A stretch of 25,018 bases of DNA from DUZB01 sp964407525 (GTDB lineage: Bacteria > Desulfobacterota > DSM-4660 > Desulfatiglandales > Desulfatiglandaceae). A program made the translations under genes and the position numbers. Numbering within the stretch: the first letter of the stretch is position 1; every line of letters begins with the position of its first letter. The notes under the pieces are model-generated. The model saw nothing but the letters and a program-made list of their open reading frames with translations, was not told the origin of the DNA and ran no database searches. Where the stretch lies: positions 1 through 25,018 of the forward strand of contig CAYOWC010000037.1 of NCBI GenBank assembly GCA_964407525.1, given 5' to 3'. This document shows positions 14,266 through 22,345 of this stretch, in pieces.

Positions 14266-15822
14266 ATGACAGAAAAAATGGAAAATGCCATAGACAGGTT
14301 GAAGGCTATACACGAAAAAAATACCCTTGGGGGAGGTCTCGAACATATCGAGAGACAACATCGGCGAGGCAAACTGACTGCCCGGGAAAGGCTTGATTGC
14401 CTTCTGGATGAAGGAAGTTTCAGCGAGCTGGGTTCCTGTGTGAATACTACAGGCGCCAGGATAGATGGAAGGGAGTCAGAGGCGCCATGCGATGGGTCCG
14501 TTGTGGGTACGGGCAGGGTGGAAGGAAGAAAAATTGCAGTATATGCAAGCGATTTTACCGTCCTTGGAGGTTCCATTGGAACCCAGCACGGACTCAAATT
14601 TGTCAGGCTCATGGAAATGGCTGCATCCTGGGGTATTCCCATGGTCTGGTTGCTGGATTCTTCAGGGGGAAGACTGGGCTACAAGGATGTACCCATGGCC
14701 GGCATTGACTGGTGGTTTGCCCTGGAGTCGCGCTACTCGGGTCTGATTCCCCAAATCAATGTGCTTCTGGGACCGTGCATTGCGGGCCAGGCATATTGTC
14801 CTACTCTCTGCGATTTCCTCCTCATGAGCAGAGGAACGGCACATTTATGGCTGGGAGGGCCTAGAATGACGCAGGCTGCTACGTCCGAAAAGATTGGAGA
14901 TGACGTGGGGGGCGCCGATTATCATATGGTCTACAGCGGCACGTGCGATCTGATTGGGGACAACGACAGGGAAACTATTCAAAAAGCCCGTGAACTCCTG
15001 GGGTTCCTGCCGTCCAACTGGAGGGAAAAACCTCCTTACAGAGAAACTGCCGATGATCCCGACAAAGACATAAATGACCTGGTCCGGATTGTTCCCGATG
15101 ATTGTGGCGAACCTTATGACATGCATGATGTGATCCGATTGCTTGTGGATGATGGGAATTTTTATGAGATTAAGGACCAATACGCTAAGAACCTGATTAC
15201 CGGCTTCTGCCGATTCAACGGCGAAACCACAGGGTTGGTGGCAAACAATCCGACAGAATCAGGAAGTATGATGGAGATTGATTCCTGTGACAAATACTAC
15301 CGTTTTCTCCAGACGTTGGATGCTTACGGAATTCCGTTGGTTACTCTGGTGGATACGCCTCCCTGCCTACCAGGCGAGGAACAGGAAGCAAAAGGTCTAT
15401 TAAGACATGTGGGGAAGATTATCGACCTTTATGCCACATGCACCATTCCAAAAATAAGCGTTGTTCTTCGGGAGTCCTATGGGGATGCAGGGAGCATCGT
15501 TATGGGAGGGGTGAAGGGAATGGGAGTCGATCTTTCTTATGCCTGGCCCAATGCGCGGTTTGCCATTGAGGCCTCGACCCTGGATTACCGGGAGGCATAC
15601 GGGAAAGGAATTGAAGAGGATGCCCATGAAGGGTATTTGAACAGGGCAAGGGAGAAAATCGATGTCTTTGAAGCGGCCGGAAGCTGGACCGCACAGGTGG
15701 TGGACGAAATTATAGAACCGAAAGATACGCGAAAACGGATCATTGACGCCCTGGACCTTACGAGAAAGAAAACGGAAAAACTGCCTAAAAGGGCGGTGAG
15801 CCATGGGACGGGACCCACATGA
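14266..15822 (+). CDS. Acyl-CoA carboxylase carboxyltransferase subunit, paralogue 2
   Basis: A 518-residue PccB/MmdA-type carboxyltransferase. It keeps the canonical N-domain parts: SSGGRLG (132-138), LLGPCIAGQAYCPT (167-180), and the conserved TSEKIGDDVGGADYH segment (206-220) that the neighbour lacks. The C-domain has LVDTPPCLPGEEQE (361-374), close to the usual PG-x-x-QE motif. Its second oxyanion-hole stretch reads ESYGDAGSIV (403-412) with one residue inserted and Asp in place of Gly, so this side is the unusual one. The two paralogues are therefore defective-looking at opposite ends, which suits a mixed hexamer; that is inference. GAGG precedes the ATG by six bases and the stop overlaps the biotin carrier start by four bases. 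Confidence 0.88.
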   Translation: MTEKMENAIDRLKAIHEKNTLGGGLEHIERQHRRGKLTARERLDCLLDEGSFSELGSCVNTTGARIDGRESEAPCDGSVVGTGRVEGRKIAVYASDFTVLGGSIGTQHGLKFVRLMEMAASWGIPMVWLLDSSGGRLGYKDVPMAGIDWWFALESRYSGLIPQINVLLGPCIAGQAYCPTLCDFLLMSRGTAHLWLGGPRMTQAATSEKIGDDVGGADYHMVYSGTCDLIGDNDRETIQKARELLGFLPSNWREKPPYRETADDPDKDINDLVRIVPDDCGEPYDMHDVIRLLVDDGNFYEIKDQYAKNLITGFCRFNGETTGLVANNPTESGSMMEIDSCDKYYRFLQTLDAYGIPLVTLVDTPPCLPGEEQEAKGLLRHVGKIIDLYATCTIPKISVVLRESYGDAGSIVMGGVKGMGVDLSYAWPNARFAIEASTLDYREAYGKGIEEDAHEGYLNRAREKIDVFEAAGSWTAQVVDEIIEPKDTRKRIIDALDLTRKKTEKLPKRAVSHGTGPT

Positions 15823-16109
15823 ATAGACTGGAGGAAAGAACCTTGCGTGAAATAGAAAAAGACAACGATCGAAAAGAAGTGAGAGCTCCCATGTCCGGGA
15901 TATTTTACAGAAGTCCCGCCCCCGATCAACCGCCGTATGTGGAGATAGGGGACATTGTCAAGAAAAAGCAAGTGTTGGCGTTATTAGAGACCATGAAGGT
16001 TTTCCAGAAGGTTAAATCCCCCGCAGCAGGAAAAATTGTCGAGATTGCGGCGGTAAACGAAACCGCATTAAAAGATGAAGAACTCATGTTTGTGATTGAG
16101 GTTGAGTAG
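15819..16109 (+). CDS. accB: Biotin carboxyl carrier protein, short AccB-like
   Basis: A 96-residue carrier whose biotin swings between the carboxylase and carboxyltransferase. The biotinyl domain covers about 20-96, with Lys60 in ETMKV the attachment site (ExMK pattern). The SPAPDQPPYV insertion (32-41) corresponds to the thumb found in acetyl-CoA carboxylase AccB proteins. Unlike full AccB (about 150 residues), there is almost no N-terminal docking region, only some 20 charged residues. The start overlaps the stop of the second carboxyltransferase (ATGA), and biotin carboxylase follows after one base, so the three are translationally coupled. It could equally be named as the carrier of a propionyl- or methylcrotonyl-type carboxylase; the gene symbol reflects the domain type only. 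Confidence 0.9.
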   Translation: MNRLEERTLREIEKDNDRKEVRAPMSGIFYRSPAPDQPPYVEIGDIVKKKQVLALLETMKVFQKVKSPAAGKIVEIAAVNETALKDEELMFVIEVE

Positions 16110-16110
16110 A

Positions 16111-17618
16111 ATGTTCTCAAAGATACTCATCGCAAACCGTGGTGAAATTGCACTGAGGATAGCTCGGTCGTGCAGGGAGTTAGGGATAAAGACCGTGGCT
16201 GTGTATTCCGAAGCAGATAGGGCATCCCTCCATCTCAAACTGGCTGATGAAAGCGTGTGTATCGGTCCTCCTGATAGTCGGAAAAGTTATCTCAATGCAG
16301 AAAATATCTTCAAAGCTGCCCATGAGACCGGGGCGGAAGCCATCCATCCGGGGTACGGATATTTAGCGGAAAGCCATACCTTTGCCCTTGCCTGTTTGGA
16401 TCAGGGTTTCGGTTTTATAGGCCCGACTCCGCAGAATCTGAAGATAGCCGGGGACAAAATCGTCGCTCGGGAGATGATGGAGAATGCAGGTGTTCCGGTC
16501 ATTCTCGGAAGTTCAGGCCCTGTGGGGAGCATTGGGGAAGCCCGGATTGAATCGGAAAGGATAGGATATCCCGTGATGCTGAAATCAGCGGGAGGGGGAG
16601 GGGGACGCGGGATCCGAGTTTGTGAGAATGCGGATGCCCTGGCGGAAGAATTTCCCATCGCGGGAATGGAGGTACGTGCTTCGTTTGGAAACGGTGAGCT
16701 GTATGTGGAAAAATTTATCGCTGATCCTCGGCATATTGAATTTCAGATCCTCGCGGACAGAGATGGCAATACGATTCACCTGGGGGAGCGGGAGTGTACT
16801 ATTCAGAGACGTTTTCAGAAGCTTATTGAAGAATCGCCTTCTCCCTTTCTTACCTCTCGATTGCGTGAACAGATGGGGAATGCCGCAGTGACCGCTGCCC
16901 GTGCTATTCACTATTTTAATGCAGGCACTGTGGAATTTCTGGTGGACGGAAACGAAAATTTCTATTTTATGGAGATGAATGCCCGCATCCAGGTAGAACA
17001 TCCCATCACTGAGGTGACAATGGGACTGGACCTGGTTAAAGAACAGATCCGGCTGGCATCGGGTGAGGTGCACGGTTCTCTGAGTCCTCTTGAACCAAGA
17101 GGCTGGGCCATTGAATGCCGGATTAATGCGGAAGACCCAGAGAGGAATTTTGCTCCATGTCCGGGAACCATAAAGGAGTATCATCCGCCTGGGGGATTTG
17201 GTGTACGATTAGATACCCATCTGTACCAAGGCTATGAATTGCCCATCTATTATGATTCGCTGCTTGCCAAGTTGATTTCCCACGATCGGACCAGGGAAGG
17301 GGCTATCAAGATCATGAAAAGGGCCCTTGAGGAATTCAGGATTGGGCCGGTGAAAACAACCATTCCGCTTCACTTGAAGATTATGGACGATCCCGATTTT
17401 CAGGCTGGGAATTTCCATACCGGTTTNNNNNNNNNNNNNNNNNNNNNNNNNNNNNNNNNNNNNNNNNNNNNNNNNNNNNNNNNNNNNNNNNNNNNNNNNN
17501 NNNNNNNNNNNNNNNNNNNNNNNNNNACTTGAAGATTATGGACGATCCCGATTTTCAGGCTGGGAATTTCCATACCGGTTTCATCAAAAAAATCGTACCG
17601 GAAGAAGAGGAAGACTAA
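16111..17618 (+). CDS. accC: Biotin carboxylase, interrupted by an artefactual assembly gap
   Basis: ATP-dependent carboxylation of biotin on the carrier protein. Canonical AccC features are visible: N-terminal MFSKILIANRGEIALRIAR, GDKIVAR with K116, ATP-grasp glycine loop SAGGGGGRG (159-167), RRFQKLIEE with K237, and EMNARIQVEHP with E288, R292 and E296, matching the E. coli numbering closely. The apparent frame breaks at 17427-17526, a run of 100 Ns. The 55 bases before it (17372-17426) are repeated exactly after it (17527-17581), so joining the contigs gives a 450-residue protein ending IVPEEEED, stop at 17618. The extra 155 bases shift frame if left in. ATG 16111 is preferred over an upstream TTG at 16096 because it starts the conserved sequence. 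It is one base after the carrier gene and 14 before the dehydrogenase. Confidence 0.93.
17427..17526. other. Assembly gap of 100 Ns, artefact
   Basis: Exactly 100 Ns. The 55 bases left of it equal the 55 bases right of it, so it marks overlapping contig ends and not missing sequence. The round 100-N length is a placeholder. Confidence 0.97.
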
Positions 17619-17632
17619 TTAAGGGGAATCCG

Positions 17633-18787
17633 ATGGATTTTGAACTTACGGAAGAACAGAGGATGCTGAAGGAAACGGTTGGCCGGTTTGTAGACAAGGA
17701 CGTGATTCCTTTAGCGGCCGAAATCGATGAGCAGGAAAGGTTTCCAGAAGAGAACTTCAAGTCCATGGCCGACATGGGTTTCTTCGGGATCACCATTCCG
17801 GAGGAATACGGGGGCAGTGGTTCTGATTTTCTCTCCTGTGTTCTGGTTATGGAAGAACTGGCAAGGGGTTGCGTTTCCACTGCCAATACTTACGGGTCCC
17901 ACGCCATTTTGTGCACGGAAAACATCTTCAGGAATGGCAGTGAAGAACAGCGGCGAAAATATCTGCCGGATCTGATCAGTGGCAAGAAAATAGGCGCCCT
18001 TTGTATCACTGAGCCTGAGTCGGGTTCCGACGCCCTCTCAATGCGAACAAGGGCTGTGAAAAAGGGGGATCACTATATCCTTGATGGTACCAAGATGTTT
18101 ATTACCAATGGCCCCATCGCCGATCTGGCTGTTGTATACGCTAAGACCGATCCTGATGCGGGCCAGAACGGCATCTCCGCATTCATTGTTGAAAAGGATT
18201 TTCCCGGATTTTCAAGAGGCCGAAATCTGAAAAAGATGGGGGTGAGGGGATCTTTGACAGGGGAGTTGATTTTTGAAAGTTGTCGGGTCCCGGCTGAAAA
18301 CCTCCTTGGTGAAGAAAATAAAGGTATTCGGGTTCTCATGAGCGGTTTGGACAGAGAGAGGATACTCTATTCCATTGCACCCATAGGGGTGGCCCAGGGG
18401 GCATTTGATCTCGCTTTCAGGTATGCATCAGAAAGGGTCCAGTTTGGAGCCCCTATCATCAGTTTTCAGATGATTCAAGAGTTGTTGGCGGATGTGGCCA
18501 CAGATATTCAGGCAGGCAGGATACTGGCTTACTGGGCGGCCGTTATGGCGGAATCGGGCCGCAGTGTGAGGCTTGAAGCATCTTATGCGAAGCTTTTCGG
18601 CGCCAGGGTTGGCGTGGAAGCTGTAGGCAAGGCGTTACAGGTCTTCGGTGGGTACGGTTTCATGCGCGAGTTTCCCATAGAACGGATGTACCGGGATGTG
18701 AAGGGGATTGAATTCGGCGCAGGGACCAATCAGATTCAGAAACTCATTATTATTCGGGAATTGATGCGGACTCAAAAAGGTTCATAA
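17633..18787 (+). CDS. Acyl-CoA dehydrogenase, isovaleryl-CoA-dehydrogenase-like active site
   Basis: FAD enzyme forming an alpha,beta double bond in an acyl-CoA and passing electrons to ETF. The 384 residues have the usual three domains: helical (1-120), beta with CITEPESGSD (124-133) and helical with the FGGYGFMREFP segment (338-348). The common catalytic Glu in YEGT is replaced: FGAGTNQIQ puts Ala363 there. Glu242 in SGLDRERI occupies the position of the base in isovaleryl-CoA dehydrogenase and long-chain dehydrogenase, so the base has moved to helix G. That suggests a branched or bulky substrate. AAGGGG precedes the ATG. It is 14 bases after the biotin carboxylase, so dehydrogenation followed by carboxylation, as in leucine or terpenoid breakdown, is a sensible reading, not proof. 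Confidence 0.92.
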   Translation: MDFELTEEQRMLKETVGRFVDKDVIPLAAEIDEQERFPEENFKSMADMGFFGITIPEEYGGSGSDFLSCVLVMEELARGCVSTANTYGSHAILCTENIFRNGSEEQRRKYLPDLISGKKIGALCITEPESGSDALSMRTRAVKKGDHYILDGTKMFITNGPIADLAVVYAKTDPDAGQNGISAFIVEKDFPGFSRGRNLKKMGVRGSLTGELIFESCRVPAENLLGEENKGIRVLMSGLDRERILYSIAPIGVAQGAFDLAFRYASERVQFGAPIISFQMIQELLADVATDIQAGRILAYWAAVMAESGRSVRLEASYAKLFGARVGVEAVGKALQVFGGYGFMREFPIERMYRDVKGIEFGAGTNQIQKLIIIRELMRTQKGS

Positions 18788-18912
18788 AGACAGGCAATTT
18801 CAGATACGTGTCGTGAAAACAGGATTGAACCGGCAAGATGCCAAAAGGAAAAGGTCAAACGTTTTGCAGTGATTAGTTCAGATTGTTCACCGCGGATTTC
18901 ATGTTTTTTTAT
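18788..18912. other. Intergenic sequence after the acyl-CoA dehydrogenase
   Basis: No gene and no convincing terminator hairpin was seen. The nominal dehydrogenase-ligase spacing of 352 bases shrinks to 197 when the artefact gap and its duplicated flank are removed. The second half is the octamer repeat copy B. Confidence 0.5.
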
Positions 18913-18963
18913 CCTCTGCGTCTCTGCGCCTCTGCGAGAGACCCTGTCTGGAAAGTTTCTTTT
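18913..18963. repeat. Octamer repeat YCTYTGCG x3 plus conserved tail, copy B
   Basis: CCTCTGCG, TCTCTGCG, CCTCTGCG at 18913-18936, then after 17 bases AAGTTTC (18953-18959). Layout is identical to copy A at 191-240, which overlaps dsrJ. Here it sits immediately upstream of the ligase ribosome site, so it is in the transcribed leader. Confidence 0.8.
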
Positions 18964-18987
18964 GAATGAAAAGGAGGAAAGGCTATG

Positions 18988-19087
18988 NNNNNNNNNNNNN
19001 NNNNNNNNNNNNNNNNNNNNNNNNNNNNNNNNNNNNNNNNNNNNNNNNNNNNNNNNNNNNNNNNNNNNNNNNNNNNNNNNNNNNNNN
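18988..19087. other. Assembly gap of 100 Ns, artefact
   Basis: The 55 bases at 18933-18987 are repeated exactly at 19088-19142, both ending with the ligase start codon. The contigs overlap by 55 bases and no sequence is missing. The break falls at the edge of repeat copy B. Confidence 0.97.
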
Positions 19088-19139
19088 TGCGAGAGACCCT
19101 GTCTGGAAAGTTTCTTTTGAATGAAAAGGAGGAAAGGCT

Positions 19140-20810
19140 ATGGAAGAGAGAATCTGGCAGAAATCATACCCGGAAAGTGTGCCTGTTACTGTCGATTATG
19201 AAAAGATCACCTTGCCTGAAACCTTGAAGCGGACTGCGGGAAAGTATCCCGAAACAGTAGCCCTGATTATGATGGGAAAGAAGATTACATACAGGGAACT
19301 GGATGAACTTGTAGATCGGTTTACTACTGCCCTGGCGGATCTGGGTCTCAAAAAAGGGGACAAGGTAGCCATTATCCTTCCGAATATGCCCCAGGTGGTG
19401 ATTGCTTCCTACGCGGTTTTTGCCCTGGGAGCGGTGGTGGTTATGAACAACCCGCTTTACACCGAGAGCGAGTTGGAACATCAGCTCAACGATTCAGAAT
19501 CTACCCTGTGCATTTGCATGGATCTTCTGGTGCCGCGTGTTTTGAAGCTCAAAGAAACGACAGGCATAGAAACTGTGATTGCCTGCCATATTCTTGATTA
19601 TCTGCCCTTTCCCAAAAAACAACTTTTTCCTTTCGTAAAGAAAAAGATGCATAGAAAAACGGACCCCAATGAAGGTGTTTATGACTTCTTGGATCTCATT
19701 AAAAAATATCCGCTGAATCCTCCGCCAATGGAAGTTGCGTTCCATGACCTGGCGGCGCTTCTTTACACGGGCGGAACTACGGGTCTCTCAAAGGGTGTTA
19801 TGCTCACCCATGCCAATTGTTGCATCTGCGTTCAGCAATTGAAAGCCTGGCTTTTCGATGTGGTAGAGGGAAGGGAAAGCCTTTTAGGGACTTTTCCTGT
19901 TTTTCATACAGCGGGTTTCACGACAGGCATGAACACGGCCATATACAGGGGACTTACTTTGATTTTGATCCCCCGTCCGGAGCCGGGAGCTGTCCTTGAA
20001 ATGACCAGAAAATTTAAACCGGACTGGTTTCCGTGCGTTCCAACCATTTTTGTGGGGGTCCTCAATCATCCTGATTTTTCCAAAACGGACTTTTCTTTTG
20101 TCAAAGGTTGTCTTTCAGGGGCCGCGCCTCTTGCTCTCGAAACCATTGCCCAGTGGAAAGAATCCGTCGGTGCGGGGATTGTAGAATGTTACGGCCTTAC
20201 GGAAACCGCTACCCTGTCCCATGCAAATCCCTGGCGGGGGAAGGTGAAAGTGGGAAGCGTGGGGATTCCGGTACCTGATACGGATTGCAGGATTGTGGAT
20301 GTCGAAACCGGCGAAAAAGAGATGCCCCAGGGTGAATCGGGAGAAGTCCTACTCAAGGGTCCCCAGGTCACCTCTGGGTATTTCAAAAGTCCCGAGGATA
20401 CGGAAAATGCCATTCAAGATGGGTGGTTGTACACCGGCGATATTGGATACATGGATGAGGATGGATATCTTTTCATTGTGGATCGGAAAAAAGATTTGAT
20501 TATTGCCGGGGGGTACAATATCTATCCGAGGGATATTGATGAAGTTCTGTATGAGCATCCTGCTATTCAGGAAGCCTGTGCCGTGGGCATCCCCGATACG
20601 TATCGGGGAGAAACGGTCAAAGCCTTTGTTGTCGTGAAACCGGGAGAAAAACTCAGTGAAGAAGAAATCATTGCCCACTGCAAGAAAAAACTCGCATCTT
20701 ACAAGGTTCCTAAATTTATTGAATTCATGGATGAGCTTCCTAAGAGTACGGTTGGAAAGGTGCTGAGGAGAAAACTGCGGGAGATGGAGTTGGAAAAGGC
20801 GAAGCAATAA
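19140..20810 (+). CDS. AMP-forming acyl-CoA ligase, FadD-like
   Basis: Activates a carboxylic acid to its CoA thioester with ATP. The 556 residues hold the ANL-superfamily motifs: phosphate loop YTGGTTGLSKG (209-219), YGLTET (351-356), YTGD (431-434), the hinge region DRKKDLIIAGGYNIYP (448-463) and catalytic Lys540 in STVGKVLR. Size is that of medium/long-chain ligases. AAAGGAGGAAAGG directly upstream of the ATG is a strong ribosome site. It supplies the entry step for the acyl-CoA dehydrogenase and carboxylase upstream and is 23 bases before the saturase-like flavoprotein. The substrate cannot be read from the sequence. Confidence 0.93.
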   Translation: MEERIWQKSYPESVPVTVDYEKITLPETLKRTAGKYPETVALIMMGKKITYRELDELVDRFTTALADLGLKKGDKVAIILPNMPQVVIASYAVFALGAVVVMNNPLYTESELEHQLNDSESTLCICMDLLVPRVLKLKETTGIETVIACHILDYLPFPKKQLFPFVKKKMHRKTDPNEGVYDFLDLIKKYPLNPPPMEVAFHDLAALLYTGGTTGLSKGVMLTHANCCICVQQLKAWLFDVVEGRESLLGTFPVFHTAGFTTGMNTAIYRGLTLILIPRPEPGAVLEMTRKFKPDWFPCVPTIFVGVLNHPDFSKTDFSFVKGCLSGAAPLALETIAQWKESVGAGIVECYGLTETATLSHANPWRGKVKVGSVGIPVPDTDCRIVDVETGEKEMPQGESGEVLLKGPQVTSGYFKSPEDTENAIQDGWLYTGDIGYMDEDGYLFIVDRKKDLIIAGGYNIYPRDIDEVLYEHPAIQEACAVGIPDTYRGETVKAFVVVKPGEKLSEEEIIAHCKKKLASYKVPKFIEFMDELPKSTVGKVLRRKLREMELEKAKQ

Positions 20811-20833
20811 CGCTTTCGTAAAACGGAGGAAAT

Positions 20834-22336
20834 ATGGAAGGATATGATGCGGTCGTCATTGGAGCGGGAAACGGAGGGCTTACTGCTTCCACAGCCCTTG
20901 CTCAGAAAGGGCTCAACGTTCTGCTCCTGGAAAAGCATAATGTTCCGGGCGGATGTGCCACCAGTTTTTGCAGAGGGCGTTTTGAGTTTGAGGTGGCCCT
21001 TCATCAGTTAAGCGGCATGGGAACTGTGGAGAAACCGGGCCCCCTTCGAATGGCGCTGGGCAGCCTGGGAATCTTGGACGACCTGGAATTTGTGGAGATG
21101 CCGGATCTGTATAGTGTGGTAATGAGCGATGGTTTTAACCTGACGCTCAAGGCCGATAGAAACCAGGTTGTTATGGCTCTGCAAGAAAGGTTTCCGAATG
21201 AAAAAGAGGCCATCATTGGGTTCTTTGATCTCTGCTATCAATATGCCCAGGAAATGTTAGGGGCATTCTATTTCAGAGATCCTGCCCCTTCACGGGAGAA
21301 ATTCCCCGTCCTGTACGAATATGCATTCAAGACGGGGAGTGAAGTACTGGATACTTTCTTTTCTGATCCGTTGCTCAAAGCGGTTCTTTCCGTATACTGG
21401 GGGTATGTTGGACTTCCACCCAGTCGTTTGGCATTCCCTTACCTCGCCATGCTTTTCTTCGTCTACATTGAATTTAAGCCGTTTCATATAAAAGGAGGGT
21501 CTCAGGCCCTGTCCAATGCCATGCTAAACCGTTTCCAGAGCTACGGTGGGACAGCCCGATTTCAGTGCGGCGCAAAAAAAATTATTGTGGAAGATGGTGC
21601 TGTGAAAGGGGTGATTACGGAGGAAGGGGAGCGGATCCCCACCCGGTTTGTTGTTTCCAATGCCTCGCAGGTGTCCACCTACACGCAGCTTATTGATCCC
21701 AACCATGTGGAGGAGAAAGCACTGAGAGAAATGAGAGGACGGAGCCTCAGTCCCTCGGCCTTCACTTTGTTCGCAGGGTTTGACTGTGATCCAAAGGATA
21801 TGGGCATTACCGAAACCACGACATTTTTTCTGGAAAACATAAACTTTGATGATGGGGTCCTCAGCCGGATGAGGGAGATTGAAATCGGTGATCAGCTCAT
21901 GGTGTCGAGCTGCTACGATGTGGCTGATCCCGATTTTTCGGCGCCTGGAACTTCACAGGCTAATATTGTAACCCTCAAATATGGTGAACCCTGGTTGAGC
22001 ATTCCCCCTTCCCGGTATCATGAAACAAAATTTAAATGTGCAGAAGAAATGCTTCAAAGAGTGGAAGCGATCTATCCGAATGTACGTGAGCATATGGAAG
22101 AACTGGAGGTCGCGACCCCGTTGACGCATATGCGGTATCTGGGACACCCAGCTGGGGCCATTTACGGATTTGAGCAGTACACCAAAGACTCCATGTTTTT
22201 TCAACCGGGAAGATATTCCTCCGTTGAAGGGCTTTATTTCGCCGGCGGTTGGGTGGGAGACTGCGGTTTTCAGCCCACGCTTGAGACCGGTTTGTCGGCA
22301 GCCAAAACGATTATTCGAAAGCTCGAAAAGGGATAG
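20834..22336 (+). CDS. Retinol saturase/CrtI-like FAD oxidoreductase
   Basis: A 500-residue flavoprotein of the phytoene desaturase/carotenoid isomerase/retinol saturase group. It has an N-terminal Rossmann FAD motif (VIGAGNGGL at 8-16), LLLEKHNVPGGCATSF (31-46), a second FAD segment near the C-terminus (GLYFAGGWVGDCGFQPTLE), and a PLTHMRYLGHPAGAIYGFE stretch resembling the retinol saturase group (PAGAIYGFE-like). Saturases of this group reduce isolated C=C bonds; desaturases do the reverse. It is 23 bases after the ligase with GGAGG upstream and 9 bases before a flavin/[2Fe-2S] reductase that could feed it electrons. No signal peptide. In this operon an acyl-CoA or free acid with extra double bonds is a likely substrate, by inference. 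Confidence 0.85.
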   Translation: MEGYDAVVIGAGNGGLTASTALAQKGLNVLLLEKHNVPGGCATSFCRGRFEFEVALHQLSGMGTVEKPGPLRMALGSLGILDDLEFVEMPDLYSVVMSDGFNLTLKADRNQVVMALQERFPNEKEAIIGFFDLCYQYAQEMLGAFYFRDPAPSREKFPVLYEYAFKTGSEVLDTFFSDPLLKAVLSVYWGYVGLPPSRLAFPYLAMLFFVYIEFKPFHIKGGSQALSNAMLNRFQSYGGTARFQCGAKKIIVEDGAVKGVITEEGERIPTRFVVSNASQVSTYTQLIDPNHVEEKALREMRGRSLSPSAFTLFAGFDCDPKDMGITETTTFFLENINFDDGVLSRMREIEIGDQLMVSSCYDVADPDFSAPGTSQANIVTLKYGEPWLSIPPSRYHETKFKCAEEMLQRVEAIYPNVREHMEELEVATPLTHMRYLGHPAGAIYGFEQYTKDSMFFQPGRYSSVEGLYFAGGWVGDCGFQPTLETGLSAAKTIIRKLEKG

Positions 22337-22345
22337 GGGGAAGAA

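Noticed and set aside
14034..14642. 202-codon minus-strand open frame across the repeat spacer and the start of carboxyltransferase 2
   Set aside because: It is antisense to a well-supported gene, runs through repeats, has low-complexity MFFMFFM-type sequence and no domain; a shadow frame.
16585..17184. 199-codon minus-strand open frame inside the biotin carboxylase gene
   Set aside because: Complementary to conserved ATP-grasp coding sequence; shadow frame.
17427..17526. Biotin carboxylase as a truncated or frame-shifted pseudogene
   Set aside because: The apparent break is fully explained by a 55-base contig overlap around a placeholder gap.
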